Source: Prolixibacteraceae bacterium UBA6029 (GTDB lineage: Bacteria > Bacteroidota > Bacteroidia > Bacteroidales > Prolixibacteraceae). From it: a stretch of 37,207 nt of DNA. Location of the stretch: positions 6,957-44,163 of the forward strand of contig DIZL01000062.1 of the NCBI GenBank assembly GCA_002429385.1, read 5' to 3'. Position 1 is the first letter of the stretch; each line of letters opens with the position of its first letter. The translations under genes were made by a program, and so were the position numbers. Below the pieces are notes generated by a model. The model was not told the origin of the DNA, did not search any database, and saw nothing but the letters and a program-made list of their open reading frames with translations. This document shows positions 1-6,328 of the stretch, piece by piece.

Positions 1-93
1 ATTTGTTTCGAATTTGTTTCGAATTTGTACTGAAAGAGGTATGAAAGAGGTATGAAAGAGGTATGAAAGAGGTATGACAGTGGTATGACAGAG
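1..93 (+). repeat. 11-bp tandem array, left end
   Basis: The first 93 bases read in strict 11-bp register: units of the type TTTGTTTCGAA (two copies), then TTTGTACTGAA, then AGAGGTATGAA or AGTGGTATGAC (five copies). The same series, in the opposite orientation, closes the window at 37131-37207. The unit length is about one helical turn. No coding potential is seen. The array could be a dispersed intergenic repeat or one end of a larger element; the sequence alone does not decide. Confidence 0.85.
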
Positions 94-266
94 AATAGAA
101 TCGTTCCTTTAGGGAAAACAGGGGGAAAGGGTCTGAGTATATAAGAAATGCATGGTACGGTTCGTTTGAAATGCCTGTGTTGCCGACTCCAACCATGCAT
201 ATTTACCGGTTCTTTGATTCCGAAGACAAGAAAAATTATTTGGAATGGGTTTGTCTGAAGGCATTG

Positions 267-308
267 GGAGCATGGGGCATGGGGCGAGGAGCATGGGGCT
301 TAAGGCAC
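267..308 (+). repeat. 7-bp tandem array (GGGGCAT type)
   Basis: Six consecutive units in 7-bp register: GGAGCAT, GGGGCAT, GGGGCGA, GGAGCAT, GGGGCTT, AAGGCAC. It belongs to the same class of short heptameric arrays that recur between genes throughout this window, though the unit sequence differs. Confidence 0.75.
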
Positions 309-395
309 GGAGGTGGTTTCAATGCATATCTCATACTTCTTTGCAGATTAGGGGAAAGAACTGACTTTTATTAGTAAACATATCAAATACCATAC

Positions 396-403
396 TACCT
401 TTG
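396..403 (+). promoter_or_regulatory. Bacteroidota-type -7 box (TACCTTTG)
   Basis: TACCTTTG matches the Bacteroidota consensus TAnnTTTG exactly. It would start transcription near 408-412 and give a leader of about 160 bases to the gene at 572. A clear -33 TTTG is not visible at the usual distance, only a T-rich stretch around 365-372. The same octamer is used in the promoter proposed for the gene at 36400. Confidence 0.45.
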
Positions 404-571
404 TGGAAATTCATCTTATTTTGTTGTACTTCTAAAGCATAGATAACAAGTTAAACCTCAAAATCAGCATAAATAAATAATATGAATGCAATGCCATGCA
501 CTGCAATATTTTGAATATGTTATCAGCATCAGTAAAAACCTTAACCAACATCAATATCTAAAATTTTAATC

Positions 572-1120
572 ATGAGAAAGCTAAAAATTACCCTTATCAT
601 CTATTTGTTTCTAAGTTCATTCAATTTAATTGCACAGGATAGTATTCAAGTTCTCAGAGTCATTGACAGATCCTCATTTGGTCTGGGTGGAGGACTCGAT
701 TTTGGCGGGTTAGGCGCCAATATGTTGGTATATCCGGATAAAAACATAGGTGTATTTGGTGGAGTAGGTTATGCACTTGGGGGTATCGGGTATAATGCAG
801 GAGCAAAAATCAGGATTATTTCAAAAAAGCATGATACTGATCCCTATGCACTAATCATGTATGGTTACAATGCTGCCATTAAGGTGACAGGTGCAAGCCA
901 GTACAACAAATTGTTTTATGGCCCGTCAATTGGATTTGGGATGGATTTTCATTCCAGACGAAAAAATAGAGGTTACTGGTCTATGGCTTTGTTGGTTCCC
1001 ATCCGTAGTTCAGCTGTGAACGACTATATGGATGATCTGAAAACCAATCATGGCGTAGAATTTAAAAATGAATTGCTACCTGTTGCTTTTTCGTTCGGAT
1101 ACCGGTTTGTCCTAAAGTAA
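572..1120 (+). CDS. Exported outer-membrane-like protein of unknown function
   Basis: A 182-residue protein with an N-terminal signal peptide: Lys/Arg start, hydrophobic core at residues 6-20, and likely cleavage after the Ala of FNLIAQD (about residue 21), the SPase I pattern common in Bacteroidota. The mature part is rich in Gly, Tyr and alternating hydrophobic residues (for example GLGGGLDFGGLGANMLVY) and ends in the aromatic strand SFGYRFVLK. These are traits of a small beta-barrel outer-membrane protein. No enzyme motif was found. The gene stands alone: a putative promoter lies 170 bases upstream and the next gene starts 150 bases downstream with its own -7 box. Function is unknown; the barrel assignment is inference from composition. 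Confidence 0.65.
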   Translation: MRKLKITLIIYLFLSSFNLIAQDSIQVLRVIDRSSFGLGGGLDFGGLGANMLVYPDKNIGVFGGVGYALGGIGYNAGAKIRIISKKHDTDPYALIMYGYNAAIKVTGASQYNKLFYGPSIGFGMDFHSRRKNRGYWSMALLVPIRSSAVNDYMDDLKTNHGVEFKNELLPVAFSFGYRFVLK

Positions 1121-1233
1121 TTTTTTGCTGAACAAAGGGATTACATCTTCTTCACAGGAAAGACTCCTTTGGTACAATTTCTTAACGAACAGTCAATATT
1201 TAGTGATAGAAATCATTAATCAGCGTGTTTTCA

Positions 1234-1241
1234 TACTTTTG
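1234..1241 (+). promoter_or_regulatory. -7 box (TACTTTTG) of the MFS gene
   Basis: TACTTTTG fits TAnnTTTG. Transcription would begin near 1246-1250, about 20-25 bases before the ATG at 1270. It therefore excludes the upstream GTG at 1225 as a start codon, because that codon would not be in the transcript. No good -33 TTTG is seen at standard spacing. Confidence 0.5.
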
Positions 1242-1269
1242 CACTGGTAATTTACCGTTCAGAAGACGA

Positions 1270-2457
1270 ATGACAGAAAACAGAACTATAACAGCACAAG
1301 AAGGAATACTGCCCGATAAAAAGCGTATCCGCATGGCGGTAGCTCTTGTTTATTTCAGCATGGGATTGTGTTTTTCGTCCTGGGCAAGCCGGATACCCGA
1401 TATTAAAACCGCACTTCATCTGAATGATGCCCTGTTTGGCAGCATCCTGTTTGCTTTGCCGGTCGGACAATTCCTGATGATGCCCTTCTCGGGGAAATTG
1501 GTTACCCGTTTTGGAAGTCATAAAGTGTTGCTTTTCGCGCTTCCTGCCTATACGATTTGCCTGAGCAATGTGGGTTTGGTGCAGGCGGGCTGGCAATTGG
1601 CCATAGCCTTGTTCTTATTCGGTTTGACGGGCAACATGTGCAACATTTCAATCAACACACAGGGAATAGGAGCCGAACGCCTGTATGAGCGCCCTATCAT
1701 GGCTTCGTTTCATGGTGGATGGAGCCTCGCAGGCTTTACCGGTGCATTGATCGGACTGGCCATGATTAACCTGAAAGTGCCCCCGTACTGGCATTTTGTT
1801 ACTGTAATCCTGATTGTGTGGACAATCGTTTGGATCAACTATCCATTCCTGGTGAGAAGTAAACCAGTAATCCCTTCAGGAGAAACACAACGGAAATTCT
1901 TCAACAAACCCGACAGTGTGCTCCTCCAGCTTGGTATCATAGGCTTTTGCAGTATGGCCAGCGAAGGGGCCATGTTCGACTGGAGTGGGATTTATTTCAA
2001 GGATGTGGTACAGGCGCCGCATTCGCTGATCATCCTGGGCTATACTTCTTTCATGATCATGATGGCCACAGGAAGATTCGTAGCCGATTACTTCATTATG
2101 AAGATAGGACGTAAACGATTATTGCAGATATGCGGTACAATGATATCCACGGGTTTGTTTACCGCAGTTATTTTCCCTTACCTGATTCCTTGTACTGTCG
2201 CATTTATGCTGGTGGGTCTGGGAGTTTCGAGTATTGTTCCAACGGTTTACAGTGCAGCAGGGCGTCATGGCAAAGTACCTGCCGGTATAGCCCTTGCAAC
2301 AGTATCGAGTGTTAGCTTTCTCGGCTTCCTGATGGGACCACCACTGATTGGATACATTTCCGCAGCTGCCGGTTTGCGTTATTCCTTTGCCGTAATCGGG
2401 ATTTTTGGCATAGGCATTACCCTTTTGGTTTCAAGAATCAAGTTGCTAAACAACTAG
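1270..2457 (+). CDS. MFS transporter, YbjJ/fucose-permease-like
   Basis: A 395-residue integral membrane protein with about twelve hydrophobic segments, the usual length for the major facilitator superfamily. The loop after the second segment carries a GKLVTRFGSHK signature (MFS motif A type), and GKLVTRFG is mirrored by DYFIMKIGRKR in the second half. The phrases SWASRIPDIK near the first helix and ERLYERPIMASFHGGWS in the middle resemble YbjJ-type permeases. Substrate cannot be read from the sequence; sugars are plausible for this branch. The ATG at 1270 is preferred over a GTG at 1225 because a -7 promoter box overlaps the intervening DNA. The gene converges on the RibD-like gene at 2580, and the gap is entirely a heptamer array. 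Confidence 0.8.
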   Translation: MTENRTITAQEGILPDKKRIRMAVALVYFSMGLCFSSWASRIPDIKTALHLNDALFGSILFALPVGQFLMMPFSGKLVTRFGSHKVLLFALPAYTICLSNVGLVQAGWQLAIALFLFGLTGNMCNISINTQGIGAERLYERPIMASFHGGWSLAGFTGALIGLAMINLKVPPYWHFVTVILIVWTIVWINYPFLVRSKPVIPSGETQRKFFNKPDSVLLQLGIIGFCSMASEGAMFDWSGIYFKDVVQAPHSLIILGYTSFMIMMATGRFVADYFIMKIGRKRLLQICGTMISTGLFTAVIFPYLIPCTVAFMLVGLGVSSIVPTVYSAAGRHGKVPAGIALATVSSVSFLGFLMGPPLIGYISAAAGLRYSFAVIGIFGIGITLLVSRIKLLNN

Positions 2458-2576
2458 GAAAGAAGAAAGAGGAAAGAGGAAAAGGAAAAAGTAATTGGGA
2501 AAGAGGAAAAGGGGAAAAATCATTGGTCATTAGTCATTAGTCATTTGGAAAGAGGAAAGAGGAAAAAGGAAAAGAC
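2458..2576 (+). repeat. 7-bp tandem array between convergent genes
   Basis: Seventeen units hold 7-bp register without a slip from the base after the MFS stop codon to four bases before the stop of the convergent gene. Examples: GAAAGAA, GAAAGAG (x2), AAAGAGG (x3), CATTGGT, CATTAGT (x2), CATTTGG. The purine units flank a central block of CATTAGT units. No stem-loop terminator is visible for either gene. Confidence 0.9.
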
Positions 2577-2579
2577 AGA

Positions 2580-3131
2580 TTATGAACGAACAGGTTCGTA
2601 ATTCAAAATTACAACTCCCATGGATGTTGTTTGTGATTTGATTAGTTTCAAATTATGATGATCTTTTAGTCCTTTGAACAGGGGCAATCCATTTCCCAAT
2701 ATAATAGGTGGAATCAAGAGATGGTATTCATCGATCAGATCAAGATTCACGAAAGTTTGAACGATATTGGCTCCGCCATAAAGTATCAGGTTTTTCTCGT
2801 GCGTTTGCTTTAGCCGGTTGATTTCTTCGGTGATGTTTTCACTCACTACAGTAACATTCGGCCATTCAACAGTTGAGAGTGTTTTAGAAAAGATGATTTT
2901 CGGAAGTTTGTTTATTCTCTCTCCTATTTCATCCGGGTGAGTGGGCCAGTAGTCCAGAAATTCTCTCGACATAATCCGCCCTAGTAAAATAACCTGGGAC
3001 GAATCCAACAGATCGACTACATACTTGTTGGTTTCTTCATTGGATGTCTTAAAGATCCAGTCCAATTCTCCCTTTTGATCTGTAATAAATCCATCCAGGG
3101 AGGTACATATCTGTAAGATTACTTTGCCCAT
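2580..3131 (-). CDS. RibD C-terminal-domain / dihydrofolate-reductase-like protein
   Basis: A 183-residue cytoplasmic protein that fits the RibD_C/YyaP-YwjB family of NADPH-binding reductase-fold proteins. The N-terminus ILQICTSLDGFITDQKGELDW is the typical first strand and the SxDG loop; ILLGRIMSREF is the cofactor-loop region (usual GRxTYE type, here degenerate); LILYGGANIVQTFVNLDLIDEYHLLIPP is the conserved GG-containing segment and last strands. Members are often called dihydrofolate reductase but the reaction is usually unproven. It is the last gene of a five-gene leftward operon, and its ATG directly abuts the stop codon of the VOC gene (TAA then ATG), which suggests translational coupling. 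Its own stop touches a heptamer array. Confidence 0.8.
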   Translation of the reverse strand: MGKVILQICTSLDGFITDQKGELDWIFKTSNEETNKYVVDLLDSSQVILLGRIMSREFLDYWPTHPDEIGERINKLPKIIFSKTLSTVEWPNVTVVSENITEEINRLKQTHEKNLILYGGANIVQTFVNLDLIDEYHLLIPPIILGNGLPLFKGLKDHHNLKLIKSQTTSMGVVILNYEPVRS

Positions 3132-3560
3132 TTATTCTTTTTTATAGGTGTGGCTAATCATCCACTTCACCCCAAACTGATCGGCAAATGCCCCATAATA
3201 AGCTCCCCAGAAGGTATCTGCAATTGGCATCTCTATCTTTCCTCCAACCGATAATTTGTCATATAACTTGTCGGCTTCTTCTTTGCTGTCAAGTTCAACA
3301 TAAATGTTAAAATTATTGCCGACAATCAGTTTATTGCCAAGCGCTTCAAATGTATCGGAGGCCATCAGTAAAATACCGTTATCAATTGGTAAAGCAATGT
3401 GCATAATTTTATCCTTCAATTCAGGAGGAATATTTTCCATACCAGGAATGTTCCTGAAGCGTTCAATCGATTGAAATTCGCCTCCAAATACCGATTGATA
3501 AAAAGTGAATGCCTCTTCAGCATTTCCGTTAAAAACTAAGTACGGATGAATCGTTTTCAT
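3132..3560 (-). CDS. VOC family protein, PhnB-like
   Basis: A 142-residue protein of the glyoxalase/bleomycin-resistance/dioxygenase fold, PhnB-like branch. The start PYLVFNGNAEEAFTFYQSVFGG and the end FWGAYYGAFADQFGVKWMI are family hallmarks, covering both beta-alpha-beta-beta-beta repeats. The substrate is not known for most PhnB-like proteins. It sits fourth in the operon, 41 bases after the DoxX gene, and its stop codon abuts the next start. Such genes are commonly clustered with SRPBCC and DoxX genes in Bacteroidota. No ribosome site decides the start, but the ATG begins exactly at the conserved first strand. Confidence 0.85.
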   Translation of the reverse strand: MKTIHPYLVFNGNAEEAFTFYQSVFGGEFQSIERFRNIPGMENIPPELKDKIMHIALPIDNGILLMASDTFEALGNKLIVGNNFNIYVELDSKEEADKLYDKLSVGGKIEMPIADTFWGAYYGAFADQFGVKWMISHTYKKE

Positions 3561-3601
3561 ATTGAAGGGTTTTTGGGTTGATAATTAACACTTTGTTTGG
3601 A

Positions 3602-3979
3602 CTATTTTGCAGCCAACATAGCTTTGTAACGATCCCGGTAATAATAAGCCAGAAACAAGTCGCCAATTAGAAGTAAAGCGGCGAGTGGTATTCCTGAAGG
3701 CATCAGAAAGATATGGAACATCAAAATGTTCAGTATGATCGGAAAGATAACTACTGCAGCAAGTGAAACAAATCTTCCGGAGAGAAATGCAATGCCACAA
3801 AGGAGTTCAAAGACTTTCACCGTTGGCATAAGGTAAACCGAGGCGACAATTCCGTCATTGAAAATTTTCACATTCCCTGTTGCCTCTGGTTCATGCATCA
3901 GTTTCAGGAAATAACTGATTGATGCAAATGCAAACATCAGTCCCATCAGAGTTCGTACAATTATTACTGCAATTTTCAT
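3602..3979 (-). CDS. DoxX-like small membrane protein
   Basis: A 125-residue protein with four hydrophobic segments: VRTLMGLMFAFASISYFL, the one around VYLMPTVKVFELLCGIAFLSG, AAVVIFPIILNILMFHIFL, and PLAALLLIGDLFLAYY. This is the DoxX/DoxD-like fold. The phrase KVFELLCGIAFLSGRFV is typical of the second helix. The role is uncertain; some members are linked to redox stress. An ATG at 4078 would give 33 more residues, but it lies inside the end of the upstream gene and adds hydrophilic sequence foreign to the family, so the ATG at 3979 is chosen; it starts 41 bases after the previous stop. Third gene of the operon. Confidence 0.8.
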   Translation of the reverse strand: MKIAVIIVRTLMGLMFAFASISYFLKLMHEPEATGNVKIFNDGIVASVYLMPTVKVFELLCGIAFLSGRFVSLAAVVIFPIILNILMFHIFLMPSGIPLAALLLIGDLFLAYYYRDRYKAMLAAK

Positions 3980-4020
3980 AGTCTTTATTTTTATAATGAA
4001 TGTTTGTTTGTCTGAATATG

Positions 4021-4461
4021 TCAAAGAACTGGTTTCTCCAGATATTCTTTCAGGGAAGTACCAATAATCATAGTCCATCCTTCTGCAAAATTCTCTTTGG
4101 CCAGATCCGGATTGTCTGAAGGAAAGGTTTCCAGGCCTGCGTGGGTCAGTTTTAGCCTTGTTTGAGTACCTTCGTCAAAGAGTTCGAAGGTAACCAGTGT
4201 TTTTCCGGCATAGCCTTCATATCTCCATGAATAGGCTATTTTCTTGCCTGTAATCACTTCAATGATTTTGCAGATATGCTTGTATTGCCTTTCATCGGAA
4301 GGACCTCCCATAAACTGAAATTCTACACCAGGTTCAGGTTTAAAATCAGGAAGATCGAAATACCAAAGTTTCATTTCATCCGGATGGGTAATGGCATTCC
4401 ATACCCTATTCATGGTTACGGGATAAGTACGCTCAATCACAATTGCTTCGTTACTACTCAT
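4021..4461 (-). CDS. SRPBCC / AHSA1 domain protein
   Basis: A 146-residue START-fold protein of the AHSA1 (Activator of Hsp90 ATPase homologue 1-like) family. Seen: IVIERTYPVTMNRVWNAITH at the N-terminus, LWYFDLPDFKPEPGVEFQF in the middle, and ENFAEGWTMIIGTSLKEYLE at the C-terminal helix, the three standard landmarks. These proteins bind small hydrophobic ligands; in bacteria most have no proven function and many lie beside ArsR regulators. No regulator gene is visible here. It is second in the operon, 11 bases after the first gene, and overlaps only a rejected long start of the DoxX gene. Confidence 0.85.
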   Translation of the reverse strand: MSSNEAIVIERTYPVTMNRVWNAITHPDEMKLWYFDLPDFKPEPGVEFQFMGGPSDERQYKHICKIIEVITGKKIAYSWRYEGYAGKTLVTFELFDEGTQTRLKLTHAGLETFPSDNPDLAKENFAEGWTMIIGTSLKEYLEKPVL

Positions 4462-4472
4462 TTTATTTAATT

Positions 4473-5012
4473 TTATTTCTCCATAAGGTTTTTCAGCTTT
4501 AACAGTCCTGTTTCGAAGTCCTTGCCAATCATTTTCTCCATATTCACAAACAGGAGCATCAGGTTCATCGGGAACTTCATCTTACTGTCGAAGCCCCAGG
4601 CGACCATGGTTCTGTTGTTTGACACAGAAGTAGTCTTCATGTAGGCATTTGCTACCCCGGCAAAGGGTTTGATAAAACGAATCTCGTAGTCGATGCGATC
4701 GCCTTCGATGATTTTCTTAATTTTCTGTTCTCCTTTACCCACATTCTTATCGTTGCTTTCCCAGGCCGACACAAAGCCCGGAGTACCGTCTATTCCTCTG
4801 TATTCCTTTTTCATATTGGGGTCCATCAAGGCCCATTTGCTGAAGTTGTCCTGATTTTTCAATCGTTTCAGATAATCAAAAACATTCCCCTTAGGCTTGC
4901 TGATAATGATATCACGCTCAACGGAATATTCTTTTTTCACAAAAGCTGCTATAATCAGCAACAAAACAACAAGGCACAAAACCCCAAATAAAACAGTTAA
5001 AATAATATTCAT
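4473..5012 (-). CDS. SRPBCC family protein with N-terminal membrane anchor
   Basis: A 179-residue protein. Residues 3-25 (IILTVLFGVLCLVVLLLIIAAF) form one membrane helix; the rest is a polyketide-cyclase/START-like domain beginning at KKEYSVERDIIISKPKGNVFDYLKRL and ending with MEKMIGKDFETGLLKLKNLMEK, the usual last helix. The ATG at 5012 is chosen because it starts directly before the membrane helix; an ATG at 5042 would add ten residues without support. It heads the five-gene operon. Upstream lies a nested palindrome at 5040-5072, and the divergent panE-like gene begins at 5259, so control from the shared gap is likely. Confidence 0.8.
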   Translation of the reverse strand: MNIILTVLFGVLCLVVLLLIIAAFVKKEYSVERDIIISKPKGNVFDYLKRLKNQDNFSKWALMDPNMKKEYRGIDGTPGFVSAWESNDKNVGKGEQKIKKIIEGDRIDYEIRFIKPFAGVANAYMKTTSVSNNRTMVAWGFDSKMKFPMNLMLLFVNMEKMIGKDFETGLLKLKNLMEK

Positions 5013-5039
5013 AACAATCTGGTTATATATATTTAAATT

Positions 5040-5072
5040 CACTTATCCGAAGTATTCCAATACTTGTAAGTG
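5040..5072. promoter_or_regulatory. Nested palindrome, operator or leader hairpin
   Basis: AAGTATT-CC-AATACTT (5050-5065) is a perfect 7-bp inverted repeat, and it is bracketed by CACTTA (5040-5045) and TAAGTG (5067-5072), a second inverted pair. It lies 28 bases before the chosen start of the SRPBCC gene. It could be a dimeric repressor site or an RNA hairpin in the leader. Position and symmetry are seen; the role is inferred. Confidence 0.45.
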
Positions 5073-5158
5073 GCTCAATAACAAAAACCATGACTGAATT
5101 GTTGCATAACAGATAATTCTTTCGTCTTTAAAAGTATAATTCTAACAGCACTGTACTT

Positions 5159-5174
5159 GTAACTTTTTTGTTAC
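5159..5174. promoter_or_regulatory. GTAAC-N6-GTTAC operator-like palindrome
   Basis: GTAAC-TTTTTT-GTTAC is a perfect 5-bp inverted repeat with an A/T spacer in the divergent region between the SRPBCC operon and panE. Half-sites separated by an A/T spacer are typical of winged-helix repressor operators (for example ArsR, MarR or HxlR families). The regulator is not encoded in the window. Confidence 0.35.
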
Positions 5175-5223
5175 GATTAGTATTGTTTGTTGAAATCAGG
5201 CGATCTATAGATGGGTTTGTAAC

Positions 5224-5231
5224 TATTTTTG
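5224..5231 (+). promoter_or_regulatory. -7 box (TATTTTTG) of panE
   Basis: TATTTTTG fits TAnnTTTG and lies 27 bases before the ATG at 5259. A -33 TTTG is not at ideal distance (nearest upstream is 5186-5189). The box overlaps an alternative TTG start at 5229, which is therefore unlikely to be used. Confidence 0.45.
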
Positions 5232-5258
5232 CCTGAATACAGGATTAAAAGTTTTAAG

Positions 5259-6182
5259 ATGACATTGAAATACGGAGTAATCGGGACAGGGGCATTGGGA
5301 GGATATTACGGCGGATTGCTGGCGAGGGCAGGGCAGGAGGTTCATTTTTTGTTCCGAAATGATTATAAACATATACTGAAATACGGGCTACAGATTGATT
5401 CGGTTAATGGTAATTTTCATCTGAATGAAGTAAAGGCCTATTCTGATGCTCAGCGGATGCCTGTTTGCGATGTTATCCTGGTTTGCCTGAAAACTACAGG
5501 CAATCACTTATTGCCTGAGTTAATAAAACCCCTGCTTCACCCCAAAAGTGTAGTTATTTTGTTACAGAACGGACTTGGACTGGAAGAAGATCTTTCGGAT
5601 CAGCTTCCTGAAGTTGCTATTGCCGGAGGATTGGCCTTTATCTGTTCCAATAAAGTCGGACTGGGGCATATCAAACACCTCGACTTTGGGAAACTGATTA
5701 TCGGTTCTTACAATGTCCCTGATCAGGAAGTCCTGAATCTGGTTGTTAGCGATTTTCAACAGACTGGAATATATGCTGAATATGCGCCGGACCTGAAGTT
5801 TGCACGTTGGCAGAAGCTGGCATGGAACATCCCGTTCAACGGAATGACTGTCGTTTTGAATACGACCACTGAACGGCTGATGGTAAATGAACATACCCGT
5901 CAGCTTGCTCTGGAAATGATATTGGAGGTGATCCATGGAGCCAATGCCTATGGTGTTGATCTGAAGGAATCGCTGGCCCAACAGATGATCGACATGACCA
6001 TCCAAATGAAGCCTTACGCCCCGAGCATGAAGCTGGATTATGATCATCGCCGGCCAATGGAAATTGAATATATCTACTCCAGACCGATTCAAATTGCCAA
6101 AGCTGCAGGCTTCAATATGTCGAAGATCTCGGTACTCGAAAAGCAATTAAGGTATATTGAGGCCTATCGGCTGGAACAATAG
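5259..6182 (+). CDS. panE: 2-dehydropantoate 2-reductase (ketopantoate reductase)
   Basis: A 307-residue cytoplasmic enzyme that reduces 2-dehydropantoate to pantoate with NADPH, a step toward pantothenate and CoA. Seen: Rossmann motif GVIGTGALGGYYGGLLARAG (residues 7-25), Asn104 in LLQNGLG, the catalytic lysine region RWQKLAWNIPFNG with Lys186, Asn190 and Asn194, and the late substrate segment YAPSMKLDYDHRRPMEIEYI. Length matches the family. The ATG at 5259 starts right before the Rossmann strand; a TTG at 5229 would add ten residues and lies in the -7 box. Bacteroidota often hold more than one PanE-like paralogue, so a related 2-keto acid substrate is possible. The gene converges on hydA across a heptamer array. 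Confidence 0.85.
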   Translation: MTLKYGVIGTGALGGYYGGLLARAGQEVHFLFRNDYKHILKYGLQIDSVNGNFHLNEVKAYSDAQRMPVCDVILVCLKTTGNHLLPELIKPLLHPKSVVILLQNGLGLEEDLSDQLPEVAIAGGLAFICSNKVGLGHIKHLDFGKLIIGSYNVPDQEVLNLVVSDFQQTGIYAEYAPDLKFARWQKLAWNIPFNGMTVVLNTTTERLMVNEHTRQLALEMILEVIHGANAYGVDLKESLAQQMIDMTIQMKPYAPSMKLDYDHRRPMEIEYIYSRPIQIAKAAGFNMSKISVLEKQLRYIEAYRLEQ

Positions 6183-6192
6183 AATTCATAAA

Positions 6193-6328
6193 AACAGGAA
6201 ACAGGAAACAGGAAACAGGAAAAGGGAAACAGGAAAAGGGGAAAAGGAATAAGGAAAAGTCACTACCTGCATTACACAGGCGGTTATGACTTTTCCCTTT
6301 TTCCTTCCTCCTTTTTCCTTGATTTCTT
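6193..6328 (+). repeat. Inverted 7-bp arrays between convergent panE and hydA
   Basis: From 6193 to 6262 ten units keep 7-bp register (five AACAGGA, then AAAGGGA, AAAGGGG, AAAAGGA, ATAAGGA, AAAGTCA). From 6287 to 6328 complementary pyrimidine units follow (TGACTTT, TCCCTTT, TTCCTTC, CTCCTTT, TTCCTTG, ATTTCTT), ending at the hydA stop codon. The two halves face each other around a 24-base centre. Confidence 0.85.
6244..6306. terminator. Possible bidirectional terminator hairpin
   Basis: The arm at 6244-6262 (AAGGAATAAGGAAAAGTCA) pairs with 6287-6306 (TGACTTTTCCCTTTTTCCTT) with one bulge, enclosing a 24-base loop that has its own CCTG/CAGG pair. It is made of heptamer-repeat DNA and lies between convergent genes. 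It could end transcription from both sides, though the stem is A/G-rich rather than GC-rich. Confidence 0.45.

Larger units (their letters stand above)
94..571. other. Non-coding stretch with a heptamer array and a promoter
   Basis: No convincing gene lies here. Two short overlapping open frames on opposite strands (about 109-294 and 171-374) have no recognisable domain, signal peptide or promoter and one runs through repeat DNA. The stretch holds a 7-bp array at 267-308 and a promoter-like -7 box at 396-403, leaving a leader of about 160 bases before the first gene at 572. Confidence 0.6.

Noticed and set aside
109..374. Two small overlapping reading frames on opposite strands near the left end
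   Set aside because: No domain, signal peptide or ribosome site, and one passes through the heptamer array; likely chance frames.
1225..1269. GTG start giving the MFS protein 15 extra residues
   Set aside because: A -7 promoter box at 1234-1241 lies after that codon, so it would not be transcribed.
2458..2576. CRISPR array
   Set aside because: Units are 7 bp with no unique spacers, and no cas genes are present.
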